DNA of 6,557 bases from Desulfohalobiaceae bacterium (GCA_021737115.1 JAIPER010000207.1:1-6557); one strand, 5' to 3'. Counted from the first letter of the stretch, positions 1 to 6,273 are shown. Numbers and translations are program-made. Notes: generated by a model from the letters alone, not told the origin.

Positions 1-60
1 GAATTGCTGGGCGACTTCTTCGATGTTTGGCCGCTTGGCCGGGGCTGATTGCTGGCTCAT
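1..60 (-). CDS. 5' end of an unidentified leftward gene (partial)
   Basis: Only the first 20 codons are present; the gene continues beyond position 1. The start is the ATG read on the - strand at 60-58. It is supported by a strong Shine-Dalgarno (TAAGGAGG, complement of about 68-75) some 7 nt upstream. The encoded N-terminus begins MSQQSAPAKR and continues PNIEEVAQQF without a stop. It is hydrophilic, with no signal peptide or membrane segment, so a cytoplasmic product is likely. I do not recognise the family from 20 residues. The gene is divergent from the PilZ gene and shares a 379-bp intergenic region with it. A TATAAT-like -10 lies upstream on its strand. Confidence 0.7.
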   Translation of the reverse strand, partial: MSQQSAPAKRPNIEEVAQQF

Positions 61-89
61 CGGTTGTCCTCCTTATGATTTGACAACCG
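61..89 (-). promoter_or_regulatory. Hairpin presenting the Shine-Dalgarno of the leftward gene
   Basis: CGGTTGTC at 61-68 and GACAACCG at 82-89 are perfect 8-bp inverted repeats separated by 13 nt. In the leftward mRNA the stem closes directly against the ATG at 60, and most of the AAGGAGG ribosome-binding sequence falls in the loop. The pairing is visible in the sequence. A role in translational control, or as a DNA operator, is inference. Confidence 0.5.
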
Positions 90-103
90 ACCATACACCA
101 CGA

Positions 104-109
104 ATTATA
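104..109 (-). promoter_or_regulatory. Candidate -10 element of the leftward gene
   Basis: The complement of 104-109 reads TATAAT, a perfect sigma-70 -10 hexamer. It would start transcription near position 97, about 37 nt before the ATG at 60. No convincing TTGACA-like -35 lies 16-18 bp upstream, so this promoter may need an activator. The palindrome at 144-174 is centred about 62 bp upstream of the predicted start, a position typical of activator sites. Confidence 0.35.
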
Positions 110-143
110 ACTTTTCACGCAGGCTTGCCGGAAAGACACTCTG

Positions 144-174
144 ATCAACAAATAACAGCCTGTTATCATTTGAT
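144..174. promoter_or_regulatory. 31-bp interrupted palindrome, candidate operator
   Basis: The core ATAACAG-C-CTGTTAT (152-166) is a perfect 15-bp palindrome. On each side, after a 3-bp gap, lies a further matching arm: ATCAA at 144-148 and TTGAT at 170-174. The resulting symmetry is 5+7 bp on each side of a single central base. It overlaps the -35 of the rightward promoter candidate and lies upstream of the leftward one. This architecture suits a dimeric DNA-binding regulator. The regulator's identity cannot be read from the site. Confidence 0.5.
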
Positions 175-191
175 TTAGGCAAAATTATACT
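163..191 (+). promoter_or_regulatory. Candidate sigma-70 promoter for the PilZ gene
   Basis: TTATCA (163-168, 4 of 6 against TTGACA) is followed after exactly 17 bp by TATACT (186-191, 5 of 6 against TATAAT). Transcription would begin near 198, giving a leader of about 240 nt before the PilZ start. The -35 lies inside the palindrome at 144-174. I looked for the sigma-54 GG-N10-GC signature in this region and did not find it. Confidence 0.45.
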
Positions 192-311
192 CTTTTTATG
201 AAATAAAATTCATTTTTTCTCAATTTTTTTCGCATGATTCAATGATGCAAACACCAAGGGCCAGAGCAAACTCAAACAAAATAGTGCTACATTTCAATTT
301 ATTATATATAA

Positions 312-350
312 AACCAAGGACAACCAGCTTTGCATTACGAATCCTTGGTT
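312..350 (+). promoter_or_regulatory. Hairpin in the PilZ gene leader
   Basis: AACCAAGGA (312-320) and TCCTTGGTT (342-350) pair perfectly over 9 bp around a 21-nt loop. It lies midway in the predicted leader. No T-tract follows, so it is not an intrinsic terminator. AAGGA pentamers recur at 316-320, 399-403 and 422-426, the last serving as the ribosome-binding site. Spaced GGA motifs in a leader are what CsrA/RsmA binds, but that link is speculative here. Confidence 0.4.
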
Positions 351-439
351 CTAAATTTGCAAGCTTCTTAAGCATTGAAGTTTTACTTAAGTCCCTAAAA
401 GGACAAGAGACTATAAACTATAAGGAATGAGCAAAATCC

Positions 440-1579
440 ATGGAACAATCAGAAAAAAGAAAAGAACCCAGATTTCCTTTTTATCTTCCCGTACAAATGC
501 AACGAGAAAGAAAAGGCGCTCAGCAGCAGATTGTCGGGACCATAAAAAACGTCAGCATGAACGGCTTCAGGGCATTCTCCCAGACATGGCTGGCTGAAGG
601 TGAACGTATCGTCTGCACGTTCGATGTCCCAGAAACAAGGGAAAAAACCCGGAATGAAGGAATTATCAAGTGGTGTTTTAACAAGGACCAACATCATTTC
701 GGGGTAGAGTTACTGGAAAAACATTCAGTGGCATTACCTTTGCAAAGATTGACTGAATCCTTTTTTCGGCTGAAACCAACAACCCCTGACTGGAATGAAG
801 CTCAAATACCTGATCTTTCTTCCTTACAGAAGCGGTTTTATTCAGAAATATTCTGCGGGATGTTGTTTCGTTTCTTTAATAAGCCACTCCAATCTCATCT
901 TATTGGGTTGTCTAGTGAACTTGGACTGAAAATATTCTACTTGAATAAAATTCAAACACGGATATCAGATTTATCTCTTGATAAAAAGGAGAGTGACCAT
1001 CTCTACGGCCTGACAAATACATTAAACAGAACGAGTCAGGCCCTGGATAGAGTAGTCCTTCTTTTCCAACTATTATTTAAAAACCCAATTAGAGAAACTC
1101 ATGAAGAATTCCCTGAAGTCATTAAGCTTGATGAACTGCTCACTGAAAGGATAAAAAATTTTAAAGACATATTGGATACAGCGATGCTTCGCTCAGAAAA
1201 AGATATTAAGGCTGAACCGCTCGAAGTTCCAGTGATATTCGGTCATCGTTGGTCAATTGCTATGAGTATCGACTTTCTCTTATTGTATACTTATCAATCC
1301 ATCTTGTTTTACGGAGCAACACAGATTAAGATTGAACTTGACAAAAAGGACAATAATATTGTCATTGGGTTTGCCAATGACGGGTCGAAAATATATGAGA
1401 TGGAGAAAATCAATATTAGGGCTGACGCAACTCATATCGGCGAAAACCTTAAACCAAAGGATCGAAAGAAGCTGACCATTCTTCGTTACGTTATGGATTT
1501 ATACAAACCGATTAATACCAACTTAACTCTTTATAATCAATCCGGAAACAATTTACTTCTATTAAAAATATCGCTCTAA
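440..1579 (+). CDS. PilZ-domain protein with a divergent histidine-kinase-like C-terminal region
   Basis: A 379-residue cytoplasmic protein with no signal peptide or clear membrane segment. Residues about 6-95 form a PilZ domain, the cyclic di-GMP receptor fold. It keeps both ligand motifs: RxxxR as R7-K-E-P-R11, and [D/N]xSxxG as N37-V-S39-M-N-G42. PilZ ends near the FGVELL strand at 87-92. Residues about 130-210 look helical and may correspond to a DHp-like region. At the place of the usual HELRTPL box the sequence reads RFFNKPL (144-150), without the phospho-accepting His. Residues about 265-379 resemble a HATPase_c core: a strand then FANDGSKI (311-318) stands in for the DxGxG box, and a LTILRYVMDLY helix (345-355) for the GLGL-IV-E helix. 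This makes it a putative pseudokinase or adaptor; the C-terminal call is inference. The ATG at 440 has AAGGA at 422-426, a rather long 13-nt spacer. The gene is AT-rich compared with the two genes after it. Confidence 0.8.
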   Translation: MEQSEKRKEPRFPFYLPVQMQRERKGAQQQIVGTIKNVSMNGFRAFSQTWLAEGERIVCTFDVPETREKTRNEGIIKWCFNKDQHHFGVELLEKHSVALPLQRLTESFFRLKPTTPDWNEAQIPDLSSLQKRFYSEIFCGMLFRFFNKPLQSHLIGLSSELGLKIFYLNKIQTRISDLSLDKKESDHLYGLTNTLNRTSQALDRVVLLFQLLFKNPIRETHEEFPEVIKLDELLTERIKNFKDILDTAMLRSEKDIKAEPLEVPVIFGHRWSIAMSIDFLLLYTYQSILFYGATQIKIELDKKDNNIVIGFANDGSKIYEMEKINIRADATHIGENLKPKDRKKLTILRYVMDLYKPINTNLTLYNQSGNNLLLLKISL

Positions 1580-1620
1580 CATACCTTATAAACACTCAAC
1601 ACTTATATAAGGATTCTCTT

Positions 1621-4110
1621 ATGAGCCGAAACATTTCCCGATTTTTAGATCTAAACTTTTTGCTGTTCAAAGTCTCATATCGAAATATAAACTTTGCCTT
1701 GATGCTAACGTTTATTTGTATGATTTGGTTCACTGTTTCATGCAGCAACGACATAGACCGATTTGCAAAACATCTGGAAAAGGGAAAAGAGAGTCTGCAG
1801 GCCGGAGATCTGAAAAAAGCAGAGATCGAGCTGAAAAACGCCTTGCAGATCAAGACGGAGCATGCCGAAAGCTACTACCTCCTGGGCGAGGCCTACCTGC
1901 GGCAGGGATCAGCCCGCGAGGCCTTTCAATCCTATCGCAAAGCGGTCAATCTTAAACCCGAATACCCCGAGGCCCAGCTCAAGCTGGCCACCTTCTACTC
2001 AGGCGCCGGCCGGAGCAAAGAGGCCATCGCCGTCTGTCAATCCGTGCTCAAGCAGGATCCGGAGAACATCCGAGCTCTATTGATCTATGCCAGATCGCTG
2101 GCCCTGCAGAAAGAGTACGAGCAGGCCGCGGAAAAGGCTCGGGAGGCCATTGACAAGGCATCCGAGAACATCGAAGCCCGCATCCTGCTGGGACAGAGCC
2201 TGGCCTCTGCTCAAAAGGTGGAGGCTGCGGAGCAGGCCTTCAAACAGGCGGCCCGGATCGATGACAAGACGCCTCGACCCGACTACCAGCTGGTCAGACT
2301 TTACGCCGTGACCGGCAAGGCGGGTCAGGCTGAGCAGACCCTGCAGGAGATCGTTCGAGATTTCCCAGAGGATCCTGTGCACAACGCGAACCTGGCCAGG
2401 CTGTACCTGAGCCTGGGCAGTCCGGACAAGGCAGAAGCGGAACTGTTCAAAGGAATCGACAAAGATCCCCGGGAGACAAATCTCTATAACTTCCTGGCCA
2501 AGCTCTATCTGCGGCAGAACCAGGTCGAGAAAGCCACTCAGGTTCTGATCAAAGCGACCACAGCCATCCCGGATCAGGTCGAGCCGCGGCTCAACCTGGG
2601 ACAATTTTATACGGCAGCCCACAAGTACGACCAGGCTATGGACGTATACCAACAGGCGAAGAACGACTTTCCAGACGACCTGCGGCCTGTCAAAGGCAAA
2701 GCCCGGATCTTCTTCGATACCGGCCGGATCCAGGAAGCCGAAAAAACCCTGGAAAGGCTTCTATCCAACAAAGAGGGCGACCTTTTCGCCCAGGTCCTCA
2801 AGGGCAGGATCCAGCTGAGCCAGAAACAGTTCACCGAAGCCGTGGCCACCTTTGGCAAGCTTGTGCAGGACTACCCCCAGGAGGCAGATGTCCATTACTT
2901 CCTTGCCCTGAGTAAGCTTGGCCAGGGACAGGAAAGGCAGGGTGTAGCCGGGCTGGAGAAGACACTGGAGCGAAACCCGGAGCATCGGCTGGCCAATCTT
3001 CTCCTCGGAGAGATCAAGCTGCGGAACGGGGACCTGAATTCGGCCGCTAGATACTGCCAAAAAGGCCTGGACACAAATCCGGCCGATATCAGAGGTCATC
3101 TGCTGCAAGGCAGGATCGCCCTGGCTGGGAAGGACATCTCTAAAGCAAAAAAATCGTTCACCACAATCACAGAACTTTCCCCTGACGTCTCGATGGGCTA
3201 CCTCCACCTTGGGCAGCTCTATCTCTTGCAGAAGGAATTCGAGAAATCACTGGCGCAGTTCAAGCTGGCCCTGGAAAAAGACCCCCAGTCCACCCAGGCC
3301 ATCAAAAACATCGTCCTGGTCCATCTGGCCAGACAAGAACCGGACAAGTCCCTCAGCTTCTGCAGTCGTCTCCTTACCAAACACGCGTCCAACGAGAAGC
3401 TGAAATCCTTTATCCTGACCACCCAGGCCAGCGTCTATCTGCAGCTGAACAAGACAGCCAAGGCCAAGCAGGCTTACCAAAAGGCCATAACGGCAAACCC
3501 GGACTGGACCACCCCTTATCTTGGCCTGGCCGGCCTCTATGAAAAACTGGAGCAAACCGAGCAGGCCATCGCGCAGTATGAAGAGGTGCACAAGAAGTCG
3601 CCGGAGTTTGTCCCAGCCATGATGAGTCTGGCCATTCTCTACCAGCAGAACAAGCAGCTTGAGAAGGCCAAGGCCTACTATCAAAAGTGTCTGGACATCG
3701 ACGACACATTCGCCCCGGCGGCCAACAACCTGGCTTACCTCCTTCTGGAGACCGGGGGTAACGTGGACCAGGCCCTGTCCCTGGCCCAGAGTGCCAAGCG
3801 GAAAAAACCTGACGATCCAGGCATTTCGGACACCCTGGGCTGGATCTATGTCCACAAGAAGGCCTACGCCAGCGCCATTGCCCAGCTCAAAGACGCGGTG
3901 GAGAAGCTGCCGGACAACCCGAACATTCAGTATCACCTGGGTATCGCCTATTACAAGAACAATAATCCGCAGCAGGCGCGCAGGCATCTTCAGGCGGCCC
4001 TGAACACCGAGCGGGTCTTTCCGGAAAGGGACAAGGCAACGGAGGTCCTGAGGGAACTGGAGAAACTGAGCGAGTTGTCGGAGGAAGAAGAAATCGAGGG
4101 AAAATCATGA
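1621..4110 (+). CDS. prsT: XrtA/PEP-CTERM system TPR-repeat lipoprotein PrsT
   Basis: An 829-residue secreted TPR solenoid. The N-terminus has a long basic n-region (R3, R7, K17, R21), a hydrophobic stretch (about 23-40) and TVSC ending at Cys41. Cys41 fits a lipidated residue, although Thr at -3 makes the lipobox weak. Ser and Asn follow, which favours outer-membrane sorting. From about residue 51 to 800 I count some 22 consecutive repeats of about 34 residues with the TPR pattern of small residues at 8 and 20 and P at 32, such as AEAYLRQGSAREAF-type helices ending LKPEY. The last repeats (SDTLGWIYVHKKAYASAIAQ, then PNIQYHLGIAYYKN) closely match the conserved C-terminus of the PrsT family, which usually has around 900 residues. 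An acidic tail (SEEEEIEGKS) ends it. PrsT is found with exosortase A and exopolysaccharide genes; it probably scaffolds envelope assembly, but its biochemical role is not established. AAGGA at 1609-1613, 7 nt before ATG, fixes the start. It lies 41 bp behind the PilZ gene with no terminator between, so co-transcription is likely. Confidence 0.85.
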   Translation: MSRNISRFLDLNFLLFKVSYRNINFALMLTFICMIWFTVSCSNDIDRFAKHLEKGKESLQAGDLKKAEIELKNALQIKTEHAESYYLLGEAYLRQGSAREAFQSYRKAVNLKPEYPEAQLKLATFYSGAGRSKEAIAVCQSVLKQDPENIRALLIYARSLALQKEYEQAAEKAREAIDKASENIEARILLGQSLASAQKVEAAEQAFKQAARIDDKTPRPDYQLVRLYAVTGKAGQAEQTLQEIVRDFPEDPVHNANLARLYLSLGSPDKAEAELFKGIDKDPRETNLYNFLAKLYLRQNQVEKATQVLIKATTAIPDQVEPRLNLGQFYTAAHKYDQAMDVYQQAKNDFPDDLRPVKGKARIFFDTGRIQEAEKTLERLLSNKEGDLFAQVLKGRIQLSQKQFTEAVATFGKLVQDYPQEADVHYFLALSKLGQGQERQGVAGLEKTLERNPEHRLANLLLGEIKLRNGDLNSAARYCQKGLDTNPADIRGHLLQGRIALAGKDISKAKKSFTTITELSPDVSMGYLHLGQLYLLQKEFEKSLAQFKLALEKDPQSTQAIKNIVLVHLARQEPDKSLSFCSRLLTKHASNEKLKSFILTTQASVYLQLNKTAKAKQAYQKAITANPDWTTPYLGLAGLYEKLEQTEQAIAQYEEVHKKSPEFVPAMMSLAILYQQNKQLEKAKAYYQKCLDIDDTFAPAANNLAYLLLETGGNVDQALSLAQSAKRKKPDDPGISDTLGWIYVHKKAYASAIAQLKDAVEKLPDNPNIQYHLGIAYYKNNNPQQARRHLQAALNTERVFPERDKATEVLRELEKLSELSEEEEIEGKS

Positions 4111-4190
4111 GCAAAAGAGTTTTAGCCGCCCATTCGCTTCGCTCATTCGACATAAAAGGCAGACGAAAAGATTTTGTACCCAAATGTTGA
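4107..4190 (+). CDS. 27-codon ORF coupled to the TPR gene; possible gene remnant
   Basis: The ATG overlaps the TPR gene stop as ATGA and has GAGGG (4096-4100) 6 nt upstream, a configuration normal for a translated, coupled gene. The product begins MSKRVLAAHS and ends RRKDFVPKC before TGA. It is basic and matches nothing I recognise. From codon 5 onward it lies within the inverted-repeat element at 4120-4216. The likeliest reading is the initiation region of a former operon gene cut off by that element. A genuine small peptide or a chance frame are the alternatives. Confidence 0.3.
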   Translation: MSKRVLAAHSLRSFDIKGRRKDFVPKC

Positions 4191-4216
4191 CCGTGTCTGA
4201 GAGCGGACGGCTAAAA
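4120..4216. repeat. Inverted-repeat element between the TPR and ATPase genes
   Basis: TTTTAGCCGCCC (4120-4131) and GGACGGCTAAAA (4205-4216) are 12-bp terminal inverted repeats with one mismatch. Inside them CAGAC (4160-4164) pairs with GTCTG (4195-4199), so the unit can fold into a nested stem. A second, partly overlapping pairing joins AAAAGGCA (4154-4161) and TGCCTTTT (4221-4228). No T-tract follows the stem on the + strand, so it is not a simple terminator. No target-site duplication is evident. A small palindromic intergenic element is the best label. Confidence 0.4.
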
Positions 4217-4276
4217 AAAATGCCTTTTGTATGGCAGATTGAGATTTGAAAACGTCAACAATTGATGGTGAGAGAT

Positions 4277-6136
4277 ATGTACTTAGATTATTACGGCCTG
4301 CACCGGGAGCCGTTCCACATAACCCCGGATCCCTATTTCTTCTATCTGAGCCCAAGCCACAAGGAGGCCTTCGCCTCCATGATCTACGGACTGAAAAACC
4401 GGAAAGGCTTCATGGCCATCACCGGCGAGGTGGGGCTGGGAAAGACCACTGTCTTGCGTACGTTTCTGGAGCAGTGGGCCAAGAAGAGAAAGGTCAAGAC
4501 CGTCTTCATCTTCAATACCGACATTTCCTTCAAGGGGCTCCTCAAGATCATCCTGGAGGAGCTGGGGGTTGAACACCCTTTCCTGCCGGAACAAGAAGGC
4601 AAACACGAATGGGTGCAAGGCGACAGGGAAGAAGTCTTTGAACTGGTCCAAGTGCTGCACAAGGCCTTGATCAAGGAATACCAGGACGGGCAAAACGTTA
4701 TCCTCATCATCGACGAAGCCCAGAACATGCCCCTGAAAACCCTGGAGAGCCTGCGCATGCTCTCCAACCTGGAGACAGCCAAGGACAAGCTGTTGCAGAT
4801 CTTTCTCATCGGCCAGCCCGAACTTGATGAGAAACTGAAAAGAAACGAACTTAGGCAGCTCAGGCAGAGGATCGCCATCAGGGCCGCGCTTAAACCCTTG
4901 AGCAAGCACGAGTCCTATGAGTACATCAAGTCGCGCCTGAAAAAGTCCGGAGCCTTGGCCAGCACCATCTTCAGTTCAAGGGCACTGAAAAAAATTTACA
5001 GCTTCTCCAGAGGTATCCCCCGCAACATCAACATCCTCTGCGACAATGCCCTAGTCACCGGCTTTGGAGCAGGCCGGAAAAAAATCAACCCCAGGATCGT
5101 CAAGGAGGTCCAGGCAGACCTGCAGGGTGAAAACTTACGTTTAGCAAGCTGGAAGTGGGGCTATGCCTGTGCGCTGAGCCTGCTTTTGCTCTCGGTCCTG
5201 GGCTGGTTCTCCCCCTACAGGCAACCCGTCCTGTCTGCAGTACGCAATCAGCCCGTGTTTGTATCGGTCTATGACTCGGTCTCCAGCTTCGATCTTCCAT
5301 TTCTCACAACCAAGGCCGTAAAAAGCACTGCGAACGATGACGACTCTTCCAAACAAGCCGCCATACCAGATCCCTCGAAACAGGCCACAGGCGCTGCAGC
5401 TACTGAGGACCTCAAAGACGGTGAGTTCCCTGCCAAAACGCAGACTAATGAAACAGCGCCTGATGCAAAACCATTGCTGCCCGGTCACATTCCCGGGGAG
5501 CCTGTTTTTATTAAACAAGATACGCCTGTACCCGAAAGCCACCATCTGCCCTTGAAAGTCGCCAAAGCCAGCAAAGGACCTGACGCTCAAAATATAAATC
5601 CGGTTTCTGAAGAAGAAAGCCCTGGGCCTTCGACTCGATCTTCTTCACCTCTGAATCTGCCGGACCAAAATCAGACGGAAGTCGTCCGCAACGATCTCCC
5701 CAACATGAACCCGAATACAGCCAGCCATTTGCCGGCGGCAGATCCCTCCGCACAAGGTACTAAAATAGGCATTGCAAAAACCACGGGCGACGAGGCTTCT
5801 GAAAACGAAAACCTTGAAAACACGCTGTACAGCCGTCTCAGCGATCAAAAGAAGTCCACTTACTCGACCCTGGAAGAAAAAATCCCTGTCTTTTCAGCAT
5901 TATCTCCGACACGCCAAAAGGTGCTTCTGGCCATGGCTGAACAAATCTCCGTGAATGGTCTCATGACCTTTGAAAAGATGCTGTCCGCCCTGGAAGAGAA
6001 GGATTTTGTGGAAGCCGCCAGACAGATGCGGTTTTCTCGCTGGAGAGCCCGGGTAAAGGAAGAAGCCGACCAACTGGCCAAGATCATGCGCACCGGCAAG
6101 CAGGCGGAGAAGATTTTGTCGATGAATGAGGACTAA
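4277..6136 (+). CDS. XrtA-associated ExeA/GspA-like AAA ATPase with lysozyme-lobe C-terminus
   Basis: A 619-residue inner-membrane ATPase of the ExeA/GspA-like putative secretion ATPase family tied to PEP-CTERM loci. The N-terminus YYGLHREPFHITPDP is the family signature. Walker A is GEVGLGKTT (50-58) and Walker B is VILIIDEAQ (141-149), with a GQPEL sensor-like segment (179-183) and basic LRQRI (195-199). The AAA module ends near residue 285. One hydrophobic segment follows (about 292-313, WKWGYACALSLLLL), then a P/S/T-rich linker of about 200 residues, presumably periplasmic. The final region (about 530-612) resembles the C-lobe of T4 lysozyme rather than the usual peptidoglycan-binding domain of GspA. 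The start at 4277 is chosen because relatives begin M-Y, and GGTGAG (4267-4272) lies 4 nt upstream. An in-frame TTG at 4262 and ATG at 4265 would add 5 or 4 residues but have no ribosome-binding site. The family's role is ATP-driven export or assembly; the substrate is unknown. Confidence 0.85.
   Translation: MYLDYYGLHREPFHITPDPYFFYLSPSHKEAFASMIYGLKNRKGFMAITGEVGLGKTTVLRTFLEQWAKKRKVKTVFIFNTDISFKGLLKIILEELGVEHPFLPEQEGKHEWVQGDREEVFELVQVLHKALIKEYQDGQNVILIIDEAQNMPLKTLESLRMLSNLETAKDKLLQIFLIGQPELDEKLKRNELRQLRQRIAIRAALKPLSKHESYEYIKSRLKKSGALASTIFSSRALKKIYSFSRGIPRNINILCDNALVTGFGAGRKKINPRIVKEVQADLQGENLRLASWKWGYACALSLLLLSVLGWFSPYRQPVLSAVRNQPVFVSVYDSVSSFDLPFLTTKAVKSTANDDDSSKQAAIPDPSKQATGAAATEDLKDGEFPAKTQTNETAPDAKPLLPGHIPGEPVFIKQDTPVPESHHLPLKVAKASKGPDAQNINPVSEEESPGPSTRSSSPLNLPDQNQTEVVRNDLPNMNPNTASHLPAADPSAQGTKIGIAKTTGDEASENENLENTLYSRLSDQKKSTYSTLEEKIPVFSALSPTRQKVLLAMAEQISVNGLMTFEKMLSALEEKDFVEAARQMRFSRWRARVKEEADQLAKIMRTGKQAEKILSMNED
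5882..6097 (+). other. Phage-lysozyme C-lobe-like domain at the end of the ATPase
   Basis: Residues 536-607 of the ATPase line up without gaps to residues 85-156 of T4 lysozyme as I recall its sequence, with about 22 of 72 identities. Shared anchors include PV near the start, EAA (T4 128-130), SRW (T4 136-138; here 587-589) and RTG (T4 154-156; here 605-607), with the SRW-to-RTG spacing identical. The catalytic N-lobe, with Glu11, Asp20 and Thr26, has no counterpart; a low-complexity linker precedes the domain. A peptidoglycan-binding rather than cleaving role is inferred. Confidence 0.65.
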
Positions 6137-6145
6137 GAGGGAAGA

Positions 6146-6210
6146 GGCATAGGGCATAGGGCATGGGGCATGGGGTATGGGAAAGAGAGTGGTCAGGGGT
6201 CAGGGGTCAG
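6146..6210. repeat. Degenerate heptanucleotide tandem repeats
   Basis: Five contiguous 7-bp units lie at 6146-6180: GGCATAG twice, GGCATGG twice, then GGTATGG. After 10 bp a second array of GGTCAGG units runs from 6191 to 6210. GGGTCAGGG recurs at 6402-6410. The units are G-rich on the + strand. They start 9 bp after the ATPase stop codon. Confidence 0.75.
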
Positions 6211-6273
6211 CCCTGCCTCTGGTCGGGCAGACCGAACAGTTTGATCAAAAAAGAAACTTTGAGTCACCTCCTA

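Larger units (their letters stand above)
61..439. other. Divergent AT-rich intergenic region and long leader of the PilZ gene
   Basis: This 379-bp stretch separates the leftward partial gene from the PilZ gene. From left to right it holds a hairpin around the leftward ribosome-binding site, a leftward -10 candidate (104-109), a 31-bp interrupted palindrome (144-174), a rightward promoter candidate (163-191), a 9-bp-stem hairpin (312-350), a CTTAAG pair (367-372 and 386-391) and a small GTCC/GGAC hairpin (391-404). An open frame at 242-430 has no ribosome-binding site and no recognisable product, so it is not called. Confidence 0.6.

Noticed and set aside
242..430. 62-codon open frame upstream of the PilZ gene on the + strand
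   Set aside because: It has no ribosome-binding site, its composition looks like random AT-rich translation, and it overlaps the leader hairpin and the PilZ ribosome-binding site.
3247..3987. 246-codon open frame on the - strand inside prsT
   Set aside because: It is antisense to well-conserved TPR coding sequence. Long antisense frames arise here from GC-rich codon bias, and the product resembles no family I know.
4209..4223. GG...TGC resembling a sigma-54 promoter before the ATPase
   Set aside because: The spacing between GG and GC is 11 rather than the required 10, and flanking bases do not match TGGCAC-N5-TTGC.
4154..4228. AAAAGGCA/TGCCTTTT pair as a terminator for prsT
   Set aside because: The loop is about 59 nt and the stem is A/T-heavy; this does not form a compact GC-rich hairpin followed by a U-run.
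4283..4909. 208-codon open frame on the - strand inside the ATPase gene
   Set aside because: It is antisense to the AAA domain, whose Walker motifs establish the + strand reading; no recognisable product.
5530..5545. VPES in the ATPase linker as a possible PEP-CTERM sorting signal
   Set aside because: A PEP-CTERM signal sits at the extreme C-terminus followed by a transmembrane helix and basic residues. This copy is in the middle of a low-complexity linker with neither.
6213..6230. Hairpin after the ATPase as an intrinsic terminator
   Set aside because: The stem is only 5 bp and no T-tract follows it on either strand.
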